Source: an uncultured Alphaproteobacteria bacterium | Lineage (GTDB): Bacteria > Pseudomonadota > Alphaproteobacteria > HIMB59 > GCA-002718135 | Assembly (NCBI GenBank): GCA_902615625.1 | Contig: CACMPM010000002.1 | Location: 1-64,000, forward strand | DNA: 64,000 nucleotides | Direction of reading: 5' to 3' | In this document: in pieces, positions 1 to 11,971 of the stretch | Position numbering within the stretch: position 1 is the stretch's first letter | Layout: each line of letters starts with the position of its first letter | Made by a program: the position numbers and the translations under genes | The notes under the pieces: generated by a model | What the model saw: the letters and a program-made list of their open reading frames with translations, nothing else | Told to the model about the DNA's origin: nothing | Database searches by the model: none

Positions 1-2
1 CT

Positions 3-695
3 GTAGTATTAGATGGAGTTGTTATCACTGCCCCTAGAATAAGTAGTGCAATTACTGGCGGCTCCGGAATTATAACTGGAAACTTCAATGCACAAGAGGC
101 TTCTGATCTAGCTGTCTTATTAAGAGCTGGTGCTTTACCAGCACCTTTAGAAATAGTTGAAGAGAGATCAGTAGGGGCTGGTTTAGGAGCAGATTCTATA
201 GCTGCTGGTCAAATAGCAGCAATTATTGGTATGGTATTGGTATGTATTTTTATGATACTCATATATGGAACTTTTGGCGCTTTAGCCAACGTTTCTTTGA
301 TAGTTAACTTATTTATTATAATTTCATTACTAGGAACAATTGGTGCAACATTAACACTGCCAGGTATTGCTGGAATTGTGTTAACAATTGGTATGGCAGT
401 AGATGCAAATGTTTTAATTTTTGAAAGAATTAAAGAAGAGAGTTTAAAACAAACAAAAGTATTTCAAATTGTAAAAAATGGTTTTGATAGAGCTATGTCA
501 ACTATACTTGATGCTAATATTACTACTCTGATTGCTGCTGTTCTATTATTTGCTTTTGGCTCTGGTCCAATAAGAGGATTTTCCATAACATTATCTTTGG
601 GTGTAATAGCTTCCATGTTCACTGCTTTAATGCTTACAAATTTCTTGGTGTACATGTACTTATCATTTGCAAATAAAAAGGAATTAAAGCTCTAA
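3..695 (+). CDS. secD: Protein translocase subunit SecD, C-terminal part (5' truncated by window edge)
   Basis: Frame open from position 3 (VVLDGVVITAPRISSAITGGSGIITGNFNAQEASDLAVLLRAGALPAPLEIVEERSVGAGLG...), continuous with the listed ORF at 231; followed directly by secF. Confidence 0.95.
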   Translation, partial: VVLDGVVITAPRISSAITGGSGIITGNFNAQEASDLAVLLRAGALPAPLEIVEERSVGAGLGADSIAAGQIAAIIGMVLVCIFMILIYGTFGALANVSLIVNLFIIISLLGTIGATLTLPGIAGIVLTIGMAVDANVLIFERIKEESLKQTKVFQIVKNGFDRAMSTILDANITTLIAAVLLFAFGSGPIRGFSITLSLGVIASMFTALMLTNFLVYMYLSFANKKELKL

Positions 696-1594
696 TGTTT
701 GGTTTAAATAGAATTATCCCTGTTGAACCTAATATTAATTTTTTAGGTTTAAGAAAAAAATTCTTAATTTTTTCTATTTTAGCAATATTACTTTCAATTG
801 GTTTATTAAGTATAAAAGGATTAAACCTAGGGATTGATTTTAAAGGAGGTACGCTAATAGAGGTTAGTACAAAAAATACCTCAATTGGAGAGTTAAGAGA
901 AATTTTATCTTCTTCTTATGGTGATGTATCTTTACAAGAATTTGGTAATGAAAATATTATTTTAATTAGACTTCAAAATAAAAGTAATCAAGAAAGCATT
1001 GAGACAGTTAATTCTGTTAAAAATTTAATTCAAGACAAAGTTGTTGAGTTTAGAAGATCTGAATTTGTAGGGCCTACAATTAGTTCTGAGTTATTGTTTC
1101 GAGGTTTTCAAGCTGTCTCTTTTGCTTTAATAGCAATTTTAATTTATATTTGGTTGAGATTTGAATGGCAATTTGGTTTTGGTGCCGTTGTTGCTTTAAC
1201 TCATGATGTATTATTTACACTAGGTTTGCTATCTATTTTAAATGTTGAATTTTCCCTCGCAACAATAGCAGCAATTCTTACAATTGCTGGTTACTCAATA
1301 AATGATACAGTTGTAATTTTTGATAGGGTTCGTGAAAATTTAAGGAAATATAAAAAGTTAGAGTTAGTAGATCTATTCAACTTATCGGTTAATAATACTC
1401 TATCAAGAACCATAATGACGAGTTTAACAACGCTTCTTGCTTTAGTATCTTTATTTACATTTGGAGGTGAGGTTATTAGACCTTTCGCTTTAACAATGAT
1501 TATTGGCGTAATAATTGGGACATACTCATCAGTATTTATTGCGGTCCCAACTTTATTAATCTTTAAGTTTAGACCGCAAGATGAGGAAGATTAA
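695..1594 (+). CDS. secF: Protein translocase subunit SecF
   Basis: GLNLGIDFKGGTLIEV, AGYSINDTVVIFDRVREN, SRTIMTSLTTLLAL motifs; adjacent to secD. Confidence 0.97.
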   Translation: MFGLNRIIPVEPNINFLGLRKKFLIFSILAILLSIGLLSIKGLNLGIDFKGGTLIEVSTKNTSIGELREILSSSYGDVSLQEFGNENIILIRLQNKSNQESIETVNSVKNLIQDKVVEFRRSEFVGPTISSELLFRGFQAVSFALIAILIYIWLRFEWQFGFGAVVALTHDVLFTLGLLSILNVEFSLATIAAILTIAGYSINDTVVIFDRVRENLRKYKKLELVDLFNLSVNNTLSRTIMTSLTTLLALVSLFTFGGEVIRPFALTMIIGVIIGTYSSVFIAVPTLLIFKFRPQDEED

Positions 1595-2187
1595 GCGTTA
1601 TTTAAGTTTTCTGTAACTTTTTCCCAATTAACTAAATTATCAATAAAAGCTTTTAAATAATCAGGTCTTCTGTTTCTATAATCAACATAATATGAGTGTT
1701 CCCAAACATCACATCCAAGTAGAGGAGTGTGACCATGTACGATTGGGTTTTCTCCATTTGGTGTTTTAGTAATTTCTAAATTTCCATTATTTAGAACTAA
1801 CCAACACCAACCTGATCCAAATTGACCAATGCCTGCATTTATAAAATCTTCTTTCATTTTTTCAATTGAACCAATATCTGAAACTATCTTTTTTTCGAGC
1901 TCAGAGGGAATTTTTCCATCTGGATTATTTTTCATCACTTCCCAAAAATGAACATGATTTAAATGTTGTGCCACATTGTTGAATACCGGAGCATTTTTTT
2001 GATAAGAGTTGATTACTATATCATTAACATTATCATCTGATATATTCTGTTCTTTAATAAACTTATTTCCATTAGTAATGTAAGCCATGTGATGCTTATC
2101 ATGATGCAACTCTAAAGTTTCAGCCGACATATACGGCATTAGAGCATCTTTACTGTAGGGTAGATCTGGTAACTCTAGATTAATCAT
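1591..2187 (-). CDS. sodB: Superoxide dismutase (Fe/Mn family)
   Basis: LPYSKDALMPYMSAETLELHHDKHHMAYI; FGSGWCWLV; DVWEHSYYVDYRNRRPDYLKAF. Confidence 0.96.
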   Translation of the reverse strand: MINLELPDLPYSKDALMPYMSAETLELHHDKHHMAYITNGNKFIKEQNISDDNVNDIVINSYQKNAPVFNNVAQHLNHVHFWEVMKNNPDGKIPSELEKKIVSDIGSIEKMKEDFINAGIGQFGSGWCWLVLNNGNLEITKTPNGENPIVHGHTPLLGCDVWEHSYYVDYRNRRPDYLKAFIDNLVNWEKVTENLNNA

Positions 2188-2202
2188 TTTATTTCCTTTG
2201 AT

Positions 2203-5007
2203 TTATAAAATTTTCTTTAAAAATTCACCTGTAAAGCTTTTTTTATTATTTGCAATATCTTCGGGGGTACCAGTGCCAACAATTTGACCACCATTTACAC
2301 CTCCTAAAGGACCAAGATCAATTATATGATCAGCTGTTTTAATAACATCAAGATTATGCTCAATAACGATTACAGTATTACCTTCATCAACTAGTGTATG
2401 AAGAATTTTAAGTAATTTTTTAACATCATCAAAATGAAGACCAGTTGTTGGCTCATCTAAAATATATAGTGTTTTTCCTGTTGATCTTTTTGATAATTCT
2501 TTTGATAATTTTATTCTTTGCGCTTCACCACCTGACAAAGTAGTAGCTGATTGACCTATTTTTATATAATCTAATCCCACATCCATTAAAGTTTGTAATT
2601 TTTGTTTTATTGAAGGAATTTTGTCAAAAAATTTATAACCTTCTTCAACAGTCATTTCTAAAACATCAGAAATAGATTTATCCTTATATTTTACTTCTAA
2701 GGTTTCTCTATTATATCTTTTACCTTTGCAAATATCACACTCTACATAAACATCAGCTAAAAAATGCATTTCTATTTTTTTCACCCCATCACCTTCACAT
2801 GATTCACATCTACCGCCTTTAACATTAAATGAAAAACGACCTGGCTTATAGCCTCTAGCACTTGATTCATTTAAATTCGCAAACCAATCTCTTATCGGAG
2901 TAAAACATCCTGTATATGTTGCTGGGTTTGATCTCGGTGTTCTTCCAATAGGTGATTGATCAATATCAATTACTTTATCGATATGATTAATACCTTTAAA
3001 GTTAAAACGACTTTCATCTTTATTTAATGATTTATTAAAATACTCATCTAACCTTTGATACAATGTATCAATTATCAATGAAGATTTACCACTTCCAGAT
3101 ACACCTGTAACAGTAATAAAATTTCCTAAAGGTAAAGTTATATTAAGATTGTCTAAGTTGTTTGTTTTTATTTTATTAAGCTTAAAAACTTTATTTTTAT
3201 TAAATTTTCTTCTATTTTTTGGAACTTCTATTTCTAAGGATTTATTCAAATATTTTGCTGTCAAACTTTTTTTATTTTTAAGTATTTTTTTAAGTCCTCC
3301 CTCTGCAATTATGTGTCCTCCATTAACTCCTGCTTTAACACCAATATCAATTATATGATCAGATTGTCTAATTGCATCCTCATCATGTTCAACAACAATT
3401 ACAGTATTTCCTAAATCTCTTAATCTAAATAAAGTTTCAATTAGTTGCTGATTATCTTTTTGATGTAATCCAATAGATGGTTCATCCAAAACATATAAAA
3501 CTCCTGTTAAACCTGAGCCAATTTGACTTGCCAATCTAATTCTTTGACTTTCACCTCCAGACAAAGTTTTACTAGCTCTTGCTAATGATAAATAATCTAA
3601 ACCAACTCTATTTAAAAAAACTAATCTATCTTTTATTTCTTTAATCACTCCTTCAGCAATTTTTTTATTATTTTTATCAAGTTTACTTTCAAGTGATGAA
3701 AACCAATTTAAACATTCGCTAATTGATTTTTTAGTAATATTTCCAATATGATTTTCATCTATTCTTACTGCTAAAGCTTTATTGTTAAGACGGAAACCAT
3801 TGCAAACTTCACAGTCTCTTTCAGATAAATATTTTTCTAATTCATACTGAAGCCACCATCTCTCCGTTTCCTCATATTTTCGATCAATAAAGTTAATTAT
3901 TCCCTCAAAATCATATAAAAAATTTAGTTCATTATTCTCATCTCCATAAAGGATTATATTTTTTACTTTTTTTGGAATTTCACTCCATGGAACATTTTTC
4001 TTAACTTTGAATTGTTTTAAAATTTTATCTATTGTTTCAACAAAATATTTTTTTTGATAACCAAATACTTTTGTTTCCCATGGTTTAATAGCTCCATCAG
4101 AAATTGATCTAGTCTCATCTGGCACAATCTTGTTTTCGTCAAAATATTTTTCAACTCCTAACCCATCACACTCAGAACATGCACCCTGTGGTGCATTAAA
4201 ACTAAATAATCTAGGTTCAATCTCTTCAATACTAAATCCAGACACAGGACATGCAAATTTTGATGAAAATATCGATATTTTATTCGTATCTAGATTTTCT
4301 AAATATAACAAACCATCTGATAAAGTTAACGCAACTTCTATACTTTCACTCAGTCTTTGTTGGATATCTTTTTTTACAACAAGTCGATCAATTACAACAT
4401 CAATATTATGTTTAAAATTCTTTTTAAGTGAAGGCACTTCATCAATATCATAGACAACATTATCTACTTTAAGTCGTTGATAACCTCTTTTTTTTAAATC
4501 TTCGATTTCTTTTCGATATTCACCTTTTCGATCTCTAACTATTGGAGATAAAATATAAATTTTTTTATCAATATTATTTTTAATTATAAGATCAGTTATT
4601 TCACTAACTGATTGCGATTTAATTGGTTTACCTGTTGCTGGAGAGTAGGGAACGCCAACTCTAGCATATAGCACTCTTAGGTAATCGTAGATTTCTGTGA
4701 CTGTACCTACGGTACTTCTTGGATTTTTTTGTGTAGTTTTTTGTTCAATAGAAATAGCCGGTGATAGACCATCAATACTATCTACATCAGGCTTATTCAT
4801 CATTTGAAGAAATTGTCTTGCATATGCTGATAGACTCTCAACATATTTTCTTTGTCCTTCAGAATAAATTGTATCAAATGCTAAAGTTGATTTTCCTGAG
4901 CCACTTACACCTGTAATTACAACAAGTTTATTTTTTGGTATTTCTAAGTTGATATTTTTAAGATTGTGCTCTCTTGCACCTTTTATAACAATTTTATCTA
5001 AATTCAT
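2203..5007 (-). CDS. uvrA: Excinuclease ABC subunit A
   Basis: [37 protein letters not shown]; two ABC signatures; zinc-binding CxxC motifs. Confidence 0.99.
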   Translation of the reverse strand: MNLDKIVIKGAREHNLKNINLEIPKNKLVVITGVSGSGKSTLAFDTIYSEGQRKYVESLSAYARQFLQMMNKPDVDSIDGLSPAISIEQKTTQKNPRSTVGTVTEIYDYLRVLYARVGVPYSPATGKPIKSQSVSEITDLIIKNNIDKKIYILSPIVRDRKGEYRKEIEDLKKRGYQRLKVDNVVYDIDEVPSLKKNFKHNIDVVIDRLVVKKDIQQRLSESIEVALTLSDGLLYLENLDTNKISIFSSKFACPVSGFSIEEIEPRLFSFNAPQGACSECDGLGVEKYFDENKIVPDETRSISDGAIKPWETKVFGYQKKYFVETIDKILKQFKVKKNVPWSEIPKKVKNIILYGDENNELNFLYDFEGIINFIDRKYEETERWWLQYELEKYLSERDCEVCNGFRLNNKALAVRIDENHIGNITKKSISECLNWFSSLESKLDKNNKKIAEGVIKEIKDRLVFLNRVGLDYLSLARASKTLSGGESQRIRLASQIGSGLTGVLYVLDEPSIGLHQKDNQQLIETLFRLRDLGNTVIVVEHDEDAIRQSDHIIDIGVKAGVNGGHIIAEGGLKKILKNKKSLTAKYLNKSLEIEVPKNRRKFNKNKVFKLNKIKTNNLDNLNITLPLGNFITVTGVSGSGKSSLIIDTLYQRLDEYFNKSLNKDESRFNFKGINHIDKVIDIDQSPIGRTPRSNPATYTGCFTPIRDWFANLNESSARGYKPGRFSFNVKGGRCESCEGDGVKKIEMHFLADVYVECDICKGKRYNRETLEVKYKDKSISDVLEMTVEEGYKFFDKIPSIKQKLQTLMDVGLDYIKIGQSATTLSGGEAQRIKLSKELSKRSTGKTLYILDEPTTGLHFDDVKKLLKILHTLVDEGNTVIVIEHNLDVIKTADHIIDLGPLGGVNGGQIVGTGTPEDIANNKKSFTGEFLKKIL

Positions 5008-5064
5008 GAATATTAGTGTTATCTAATAACGTTAATATGTTATATGGATATATATAGAATTATT

Positions 5065-5538
5065 ATGGTTGGTAGTGTTAATAAAACAATTTTATTAGGT
5101 AACTTAGGAAGAGATCCTGAAATTAGGTCTATGCAGTCTGGAGCTAAAATGGCTTCATTTTCAATTGCAACTTCAAAAAGATGGAAAGATAGAAATACTC
5201 AAGAACAAAAAGAAAAAACATCTTGGCATAACATTGTTGTTTTTGGAGACGGCTTAGTTGATATAGTAGAAAAATACGTAAAAAAAGGATCTAAAATTTA
5301 CGTTGAAGGAGAGCTTCAAACAAGGAAGTGGCAAGATAAAGATGGAAATGATAGATACACCACAGAGGTTATTTTACAGGGATATAATTGTAATTTAACC
5401 CTCTTAGACAGCAGAAATAGTAATTCTCAGGTATCTGATAATTCTCAAGAAATGGATCAATCTAAGCCTATTGAGGAAAATTCATTTGGAAACCAATCAG
5501 TTGATTCTGAAGATTTAGATGAGGATATCCCTTTTTAA
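5065..5538 (+). CDS. ssb: Single-stranded DNA-binding protein (ORF track extends to 5044; start at 5065 preferred)
   Basis: VNKTILLGNLGRDPEIRSMQSGAKMASFSIATSKRWKD; acidic tail ending DEDIPF. Confidence 0.96.
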   Translation: MVGSVNKTILLGNLGRDPEIRSMQSGAKMASFSIATSKRWKDRNTQEQKEKTSWHNIVVFGDGLVDIVEKYVKKGSKIYVEGELQTRKWQDKDGNDRYTTEVILQGYNCNLTLLDSRNSNSQVSDNSQEMDQSKPIEENSFGNQSVDSEDLDEDIPF

Positions 5539-5680
5539 ATATTTTAATTAGATATTATTATTTATTTACTGAAAAATATAGTTTTTTTAATATAACTTAA
5601 TCATTTATTTATATTGGTTTAAATTGTGCTTTTTGATATAAAAAATTCTTAATTTTTCTTAGAAAACTTGGATTTTTTTA

Positions 5681-8356
5681 GTGCCTGACGAAATAGATAC
5701 ATCAAATAACGACAATCAAGAACCTACTAATATACCTTCAGTAAGTTTAGAGCAAGAAATGCAAAAATCCTATCTGGATTATGCAATGTCTGTAATAGTT
5801 AGTAGGGCACTTCCAGACTGTAGAGATGGTTTAAAGCCAGTTCACAGAAGAATATTGTATTCTATGAGTGAGTCAGGGTACAATTTTAATAAACCATACA
5901 AAAAATCTGCAAGAATAGTAGGTGATGTAATGGGTAAATATCATCCTCACGGAGACTCAGCTATTTACAATTCTATGGTTAGAATGGCACAAGATTTTTC
6001 TATGCGATTAGAGTTAGTTGATGGTCAAGGAAATTTTGGATCTTTAGATGGAGATCCTCCTGCAGCAATGAGATACACTGAGGCAAGACTTGCTAAAGTA
6101 TCCGAAAAGCTTGTTGAAGATATTGATAAAAATACCGTTTCGTTTCAACCTAATTATGATGACACAACAAAAGAACCCTCAGTCTTGCCATCCCAATTTC
6201 CAAATCTTTTAGTTAATGGTGCATCGGGAATTGCAGTTGGAATGGCAACTAATATTGCCCCACATAACTTAGGAGAAGTAATAGATGCATCTTTATATCT
6301 TATTAAAAATCCAGATTGTAATATCTCAGATCTTCAAAAACATATTTTTGGTCCTGATTTTCCAACAGGAGGTCAAATAATTGGTAAAAAAGGCATAACT
6401 GAAGCATTTGAAACTGGAAAAGGAGGGTGTGTAGTTAGATCGAAAACTAGTATTGAAAATTTTAAAAAGGATCGAGAGGCAATTATTCTCCATGAAATAC
6501 CTTACCAGGTTAATAAATCAAAATTATTAGAAAGGATTGCAGAAATTGTAAAAAATGGAATTGTTGAAGGAATTTCAGATTTAAGAGATGAGTCAGATAG
6601 AAACGGTGTTAGGGTTGTTATAGAATTAAAAAAAGATGTAGACTCAAATATTATCCTCAATCAATTATATAAACACACTTTAATTCAAACGACATTCAAT
6701 TCTAATATGCTTGCTTTAAATAAAGGTAAGCCAGAACAAATGAATTTAAAAGAAATTTTATCTTCATTTTTAGATTTTAGAGAAGAAGTAATAATAAAAA
6801 GAACATTATTTGACCTTAATAAAGCTAGAGAAAAAGCTCATATTTTAGTTGGATTGGTTGTTACTAATGAACATATTGATGAAATTATAGAATTAATAAA
6901 AAGTTCAAAAGATACAAAAGAAGCCAAAGAAAAATTAATTAAAAAGAAATGGAAAGTATCTAAACAAAATCTTAATTTTATTAAGTCAGTTGAGGATGAT
7001 ACTGTAGAGTTAAAAAACAATACTTTCAATTTTTCTGAAGCACAGGCTAAAGCTATTTTAGAATTAAGATTACAAAAATTAACTGCTTTAGAAAGAGAAG
7101 ATATACAAAAAGATTTAGAAAGTTTAATTTTAGAAATTAAAAATTACCTATCTATACTTAATTCTAGGGATATTCTTCTAAAGGAAATAGAAAATGAATT
7201 AACTGAGATTAAAAAAGAATTTGCAACTGTAAGACGTAGTGAGATTATTGATCAAGAATATGAGCAAGTAGATGATTTAAGATATATTCAACAAGAAGAT
7301 ATAGTTTTAACTATTTCTAATAATGGATACATAAAAAGATCACTATTATCTAATTATCGTTCTCAAAATAGAGGAGGCAAAGGCAAAACTGGTATGTCAA
7401 CAAGAGAAGAAGATTTTGTTAAAGAAATTCACTTTGCAGATACTCATACTAAACTTTTAGTTTTTTCTTCATTAGGAAAAGTTTATTCTCTAAAATCTCA
7501 TGATGTTCCTGAAGCTAGTTTAAAGGCAAGGGGAAAGCCTATAGTTAATTTACTGCCTTTTAAAAATTCTGAAAAAATATCAACTTTTCTACCGTTACCT
7601 CTAGATGAAAATCAGTGGGAAAAATTTTATGTTATTTTTACAACCAAAAATGGAATGGTTAGAAAAAATAAATTAATTGATGTTGCTAAGAGTGGAAAAA
7701 GAGAATTGAGGGATTCAGGCAAGGTATCTATTAAGCTTGACGAAAAAGATGAATTAATCGGTGTTAAGCTTTGTACTATAGATGATGATATTTTACTTTC
7801 TTCATCAAGTGGAAAATGTTTACGTTTTCCTGTTGAAAAATTAAGATTATTTTCTGGTTTAAATTCATCTGGTGTTAGAGGCATAAAATTAGATAAGGGT
7901 AATACTATTATTTCTCTAGCAATTCTGAAACACTCAGTGATTGATATGAACATTCGACAACAATATTTAAGAGCAGCATCTGAAAGTAGAAAAGAATCCT
8001 CATCTCTTAAAAATGGATTTGAAGAATTAAATAAAAATGAAGAATTTCTATTAGCTATAACATCAAAGGGTTTTGGAAAAAGATCATCCGCTTATGAATA
8101 TAGAATTTCAAATAGAGGAGGAAAAGGCATAACTGGCATAATAACATCTGAAAAAAATGGAGAAGTTGTTGATTGTTTTGTTGTTCAGGACAATGATGAA
8201 ATTATTCTTGTTAGTGACAAAGGTCAAATTATTAGAGTTAATGTAAATCAAATTAGAATAGCAGGAAGGTCCACCAAAGGTGTAAGTATTTTTAAGATAC
8301 CTGAAAGTGATAGAATTGTTTCTGTTTCTAGAATACAAGAATTTGAAAATGATTAA
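5681..8356 (+). CDS. gyrA: DNA gyrase subunit A (GTG start)
   Basis: [64 protein letters not shown]-terminal repeats. Confidence 0.98.
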   Translation: MPDEIDTSNNDNQEPTNIPSVSLEQEMQKSYLDYAMSVIVSRALPDCRDGLKPVHRRILYSMSESGYNFNKPYKKSARIVGDVMGKYHPHGDSAIYNSMVRMAQDFSMRLELVDGQGNFGSLDGDPPAAMRYTEARLAKVSEKLVEDIDKNTVSFQPNYDDTTKEPSVLPSQFPNLLVNGASGIAVGMATNIAPHNLGEVIDASLYLIKNPDCNISDLQKHIFGPDFPTGGQIIGKKGITEAFETGKGGCVVRSKTSIENFKKDREAIILHEIPYQVNKSKLLERIAEIVKNGIVEGISDLRDESDRNGVRVVIELKKDVDSNIILNQLYKHTLIQTTFNSNMLALNKGKPEQMNLKEILSSFLDFREEVIIKRTLFDLNKAREKAHILVGLVVTNEHIDEIIELIKSSKDTKEAKEKLIKKKWKVSKQNLNFIKSVEDDTVELKNNTFNFSEAQAKAILELRLQKLTALEREDIQKDLESLILEIKNYLSILNSRDILLKEIENELTEIKKEFATVRRSEIIDQEYEQVDDLRYIQQEDIVLTISNNGYIKRSLLSNYRSQNRGGKGKTGMSTREEDFVKEIHFADTHTKLLVFSSLGKVYSLKSHDVPEASLKARGKPIVNLLPFKNSEKISTFLPLPLDENQWEKFYVIFTTKNGMVRKNKLIDVAKSGKRELRDSGKVSIKLDEKDELIGVKLCTIDDDILLSSSSGKCLRFPVEKLRLFSGLNSSGVRGIKLDKGNTIISLAILKHSVIDMNIRQQYLRAASESRKESSSLKNGFEELNKNEEFLLAITSKGFGKRSSAYEYRISNRGGKGITGIITSEKNGEVVDCFVVQDNDEIILVSDKGQIIRVNVNQIRIAGRSTKGVSIFKIPESDRIVSVSRIQEFEND

Positions 8357-8843
8357 TAAAATTGGAATATATCCGGGTACTTTTGATCCTATGACTGCAG
8401 GCCATATGGACATAATTAAAAGATCACTAAGAATAGTAGATAAATTAGTAATAGCAGTCGCTAATAATATTAACAAAGATTCATTATTTAGTGTTCAAGA
8501 AAGAATTAATATTATCAAAAGTGATATCAGTTCTGTAAACGAATTAAATTCAAAAATTAATATTACTGAATTATCAGGATTACTTACAACTTTTGCTAAA
8601 GATCAAAATGCCACATGTATAATACGTGGTTTAAGAGCAGTTTCTGATTTTGAGTATGAATTTCAAATGACAGGCATGAACTACCAACTTAACCCTGATA
8701 TTGAGACAATATTTCTTATGACTTCTGAAAAAAATTCATTCATTTCATCTAATTTTGTTAAAGAGGTACATAAACTAGGTGGAGATGTTTCAAATTTTGT
8801 TTCTAAAAATACTTTAGAACAACTTAATAAAAAAAACTCTTAG
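8349..8843 (+). CDS. coaD: Phosphopantetheine adenylyltransferase (listed ORF begins 8307; start at 8349 preferred)
   Basis: [48 protein letters not shown]. Confidence 0.96.
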   Translation: MINKIGIYPGTFDPMTAGHMDIIKRSLRIVDKLVIAVANNINKDSLFSVQERINIIKSDISSVNELNSKINITELSGLLTTFAKDQNATCIIRGLRAVSDFEYEFQMTGMNYQLNPDIETIFLMTSEKNSFISSNFVKEVHKLGGDVSNFVSKNTLEQLNKKNS

Positions 8844-8893
8844 TTAATCACTTGCGCTTACAATATTTGAACTATATAGAGTACAGATTCGAT

Positions 8894-8969
<76 letters not shown>

Positions 8970-8975
8970 TCCAAA

Positions 8976-9158
8976 ATGAAAAAAGCAAAAATTAAAAATA
9001 TTGCATCAGGTATTGAGAAAAACTGTGATATTTTAAGAAAAAATGATAACATTCTTGAAGTAGTTCTTGAAGGAACAACAATAAAGATATTGCTTAAAAA
9101 AAAGGTTAATAAGTATATCGGATATTTTAAAGAAATGGAATTTGAGTCTGATGGTTAA
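8976..9158 (+). CDS. Hypothetical protein, 60 aa, lysine-rich
   Basis: Complete ORF fills the gap between tRNA-Lys and the convergent 9155 gene; no recognised family. Confidence 0.55.
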   Translation: MKKAKIKNIASGIEKNCDILRKNDNILEVVLEGTTIKILLKKKVNKYIGYFKEMEFESDG

Positions 9159-9592
9159 TTTTTATTCCTAATATTTAATTCGTTTTCATAATCAACTTGT
9201 ACTTGCTTTAAAATTTCTTTCTTTGTTTTTACTTTACCTTTACCTACACCAGGGCAATTTTTAGCAATATCGTTATTCCAAGTTTTTGTATTCATATTTT
9301 CAGGCCAAAAAGGCCAAGTTCTACATTGTATTGGTCTTGATTTATAAACAGTGCATTTGTTATCTTTCAAAAATATGCAATTTCCATTATTTTTTTTTAG
9401 TTCCTTTAAGTGAATGAAACCATCAGTTTTTTTACAATAGTTTTTTACAAAGTTTTGTTTTGTTATTTTAAATCCATCTGACAATTTTTTAATATCTTTC
9501 TTACTTAAATAAACAAAACCATAGGTACCTCTTGAAACACAACAATTTCCAGAACCCTGGCATTCAAATCTAATACCTTTTTCTATATCCAT
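9155..9592 (-). CDS. YkgJ family cysteine-cluster protein
   Basis: FECQGSGNCC ... CIFLKDNKCTVYKSRPIQCRTWPFWPE ... CPGVGKG cysteine cluster. Confidence 0.85.
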   Translation of the reverse strand: MDIEKGIRFECQGSGNCCVSRGTYGFVYLSKKDIKKLSDGFKITKQNFVKNYCKKTDGFIHLKELKKNNGNCIFLKDNKCTVYKSRPIQCRTWPFWPENMNTKTWNNDIAKNCPGVGKGKVKTKKEILKQVQVDYENELNIRNKN

Positions 9593-9597
9593 AACTA

Positions 9598-11679
9598 TTA
9601 TCCAGCAGTAAGTGTTAAAATTGCTGCATCTCTCTCTTGAAGATACAATAAGTTTCGAAGATTTTCTCCTTCTATGTTTTCCAATTTTGGGTTTTTGGAT
9701 AATATATCCTCTACCATAATTTTAGCATCTTCTAATAGATCGTAATCAAAACTAAGATCAGCTACATAAAAAGATGGGCTGCCAGATTGTTTTTTTCCTA
9801 AAATTTCTCCTGGACCTCTTATTTTTAAATCCTCTTCAGCAATTTTAAAACCATCATTTGTTTGCTTCATTATATCAATTCTTTGTTTTGAAATTTCTCC
9901 AATATTATCTTTATGTAAAAGTACACAATATGATTGAATCTCATTTCTACCAACACGACCTCTCAATTGATGAAGTTGAGCTAAACCAAATCTTTCTGCA
10001 TGTTCAATTACAATTGTTGTTGCAGAAGGAATATCTACACCAACTTCAATAACAGTTGTTGAAACTAAAATTTTATAATCCTCATTTTTAAACTTTGTCA
10101 TTATTTCTTCTTTTTCTATTTCACTTAAACGTCCATGCATTAAAAGAACTTTATTTTTAAAATATTTTTTTAAAATTTTGTATCTTTCCTCTGCAGCTTT
10201 TAGATCTAATTCTTCAGATTCTTCTATTAAAGGGCATACCCAGTAAAATTTAGATGATGAATTTTTAATTTTTTCTTTTATTCTATCAACAAGTTGATTT
10301 TCCTTTTTTAATGACAAAGAGCTAGTTATAATTGGTTTACGACCTAAAGGTTTTTCAATTAATTTACTTTCTTTCATATCTCCATATGCTGCTAAAGTTA
10401 ATGTTCTTGGAATGGGAGTCGCACTCATTACTAATATATTTGGTTTATGATTTTTATGGTTAAATACCATTCTTTGATAAACTCCAAATCTATGCTGTTC
10501 ATCAATAACTGCTAAACCTAAATTATTAAATTTTACAGTATCTTGTATTAAAGCATGTGTCCCAATTATAATATCTGCTTTTCCAGTTTCAATTTCATCT
10601 AATTTTTCTTTCCTTTCCTTGCCTTTATCCTTTCCTGTAAGAACAAGCACATTTATTTTTGAATCTTTTAATAAATTTAGAATATTTTCATAATGCTGAA
10701 ATGCAAGAATTGTAGTAGGCACCATTAAAGCAGATTGAAAATTACTTTCAAATACTTTTATCATTGATATTAAAGCTACAATAGTTTTTCCAGATCCAAC
10801 ATCTCCTTGCAACAATCTGATCATTTGATTAGAGCTTCCAAGGTCTTGAAGTATTTCTTTGATTACATTATTTTGTGAATTTGTGAGTTTAAAATTTAAA
10901 TTACTATAAAATTTTTTTAATGTTTTATTTTCACTAGTAATTTTAAGACCTTTTTTCTTTTGATTAAAATTTCTCATAATGCCTATAGCTAATTGATGCG
11001 ATAATAATTCATCAAATGCCAGTCTTCTTCTGAGTAAATTTTTATTTTTTATATTATCATCACTTGGACTATGAAGATTTTTAACTACTTCATTCCATCC
11101 TTTAAATTTATATTTATTTAATATTGAAATTTCTATCCATTCATTAATATTTGGTAAATTATTTAAAATTTGATTAGTTAATTTATTCATTATGTTTTGA
11201 TTGAGACCTCTAGTTAAGCTGTAAACTGCCTCTTTACTTTTAATTATTTTATCATTGTTTAAAGCACTTACATGGCTAGGGTGTGTTATTTGAAAAGTAT
11301 TTCTAAAATACTCTAATTTTCCTGATATTAATCTATTTTCATTTGTTGGAAGCATTTGTCTCAACATAGGATGTCTTGCATTAAAATATACTAAATCAAT
11401 ATTTATATCTCCGCAGATACATTTAATTTTGTAAGGTTGTCTTTTAAACCTCGAGGGCTCATGTTTGATAATTTTTAAATTTAATGTTACTAAAGAATTA
11501 ATTTCTGCATCATGAATATTTTCATAGAATTTTCTTTCAAGAATGTTATTTGGTATGTTCCAAACAAAATGAATATTCTTATAAATACCTAATTTATTAA
11601 TTATTTGTTCTAACTTTGGACCAACTCCTTTGAGAGATGATATTGAAGATAATATGTAATTTAATTTTTCTGGTCTCAT
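9598..11679 (-). CDS. recG: ATP-dependent DNA helicase RecG
   Basis: LKGVGPK N-terminus; LLQGDVGSGKT; VIDEQHRFGVYQR; MSATPIPRTL; QLRGRVGR. Confidence 0.97.
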   Translation of the reverse strand: MRPEKLNYILSSISSLKGVGPKLEQIINKLGIYKNIHFVWNIPNNILERKFYENIHDAEINSLVTLNLKIIKHEPSRFKRQPYKIKCICGDINIDLVYFNARHPMLRQMLPTNENRLISGKLEYFRNTFQITHPSHVSALNNDKIIKSKEAVYSLTRGLNQNIMNKLTNQILNNLPNINEWIEISILNKYKFKGWNEVVKNLHSPSDDNIKNKNLLRRRLAFDELLSHQLAIGIMRNFNQKKKGLKITSENKTLKKFYSNLNFKLTNSQNNVIKEILQDLGSSNQMIRLLQGDVGSGKTIVALISMIKVFESNFQSALMVPTTILAFQHYENILNLLKDSKINVLVLTGKDKGKERKEKLDEIETGKADIIIGTHALIQDTVKFNNLGLAVIDEQHRFGVYQRMVFNHKNHKPNILVMSATPIPRTLTLAAYGDMKESKLIEKPLGRKPIITSSLSLKKENQLVDRIKEKIKNSSSKFYWVCPLIEESEELDLKAAEERYKILKKYFKNKVLLMHGRLSEIEKEEIMTKFKNEDYKILVSTTVIEVGVDIPSATTIVIEHAERFGLAQLHQLRGRVGRNEIQSYCVLLHKDNIGEISKQRIDIMKQTNDGFKIAEEDLKIRGPGEILGKKQSGSPSFYVADLSFDYDLLEDAKIMVEDILSKNPKLENIEGENLRNLLYLQERDAAILTLTAG

Positions 11680-11722
11680 AGATTTTTATAAAATTATAAA
11701 CTATATTCTATATTCAATTTTT

Positions 11723-11971
11723 ATGTCATTCAATTCACTTAAAAAAACTATAAAATATAGGGTTTCTTACTCCGGAACGAAAGAGACAGATATTTTATAC
11801 GAAAGATATTTTATAAATCAGTTAGATAAATTTAGTGAAAAAGATCTTGAGGATATTAAATCGATATTTAATCAATTCTCAGATAATGAAATTTATGATT
11901 TTCTCACTTCTAAGGTAGATATTCCATTAGAATTTATGGGAATATTTAATAAAATACTTAATGACAAATAA
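11723..11971 (+). CDS. sdhE: Succinate dehydrogenase assembly factor SdhE-like (FAD assembly factor family)
   Basis: 82 aa, YRVSYSGTKETDILYERYF matching the RGTKExD region; between recG and mfd. Confidence 0.75.
   Translation: MSFNSLKKTIKYRVSYSGTKETDILYERYFINQLDKFSEKDLEDIKSIFNQFSDNEIYDFLTSKVDIPLEFMGIFNKILNDK

Noticed and set aside
464-655. Minus-strand ORF inside secD
   Set aside because: Lies antisense to clear SecD coding sequence; no recognisable domain; typical chance ORF.
3149-4453. Plus-strand ORFs (3149-3358, 4130-4453) antisense to uvrA
   Set aside because: Antisense shadows of a strongly conserved gene.
6838-8476. Minus-strand ORFs within gyrA/coaD (6838-7029, 7627-7953, 8108-8476)
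   Set aside because: Antisense to gyrA and coaD with no coding signature.
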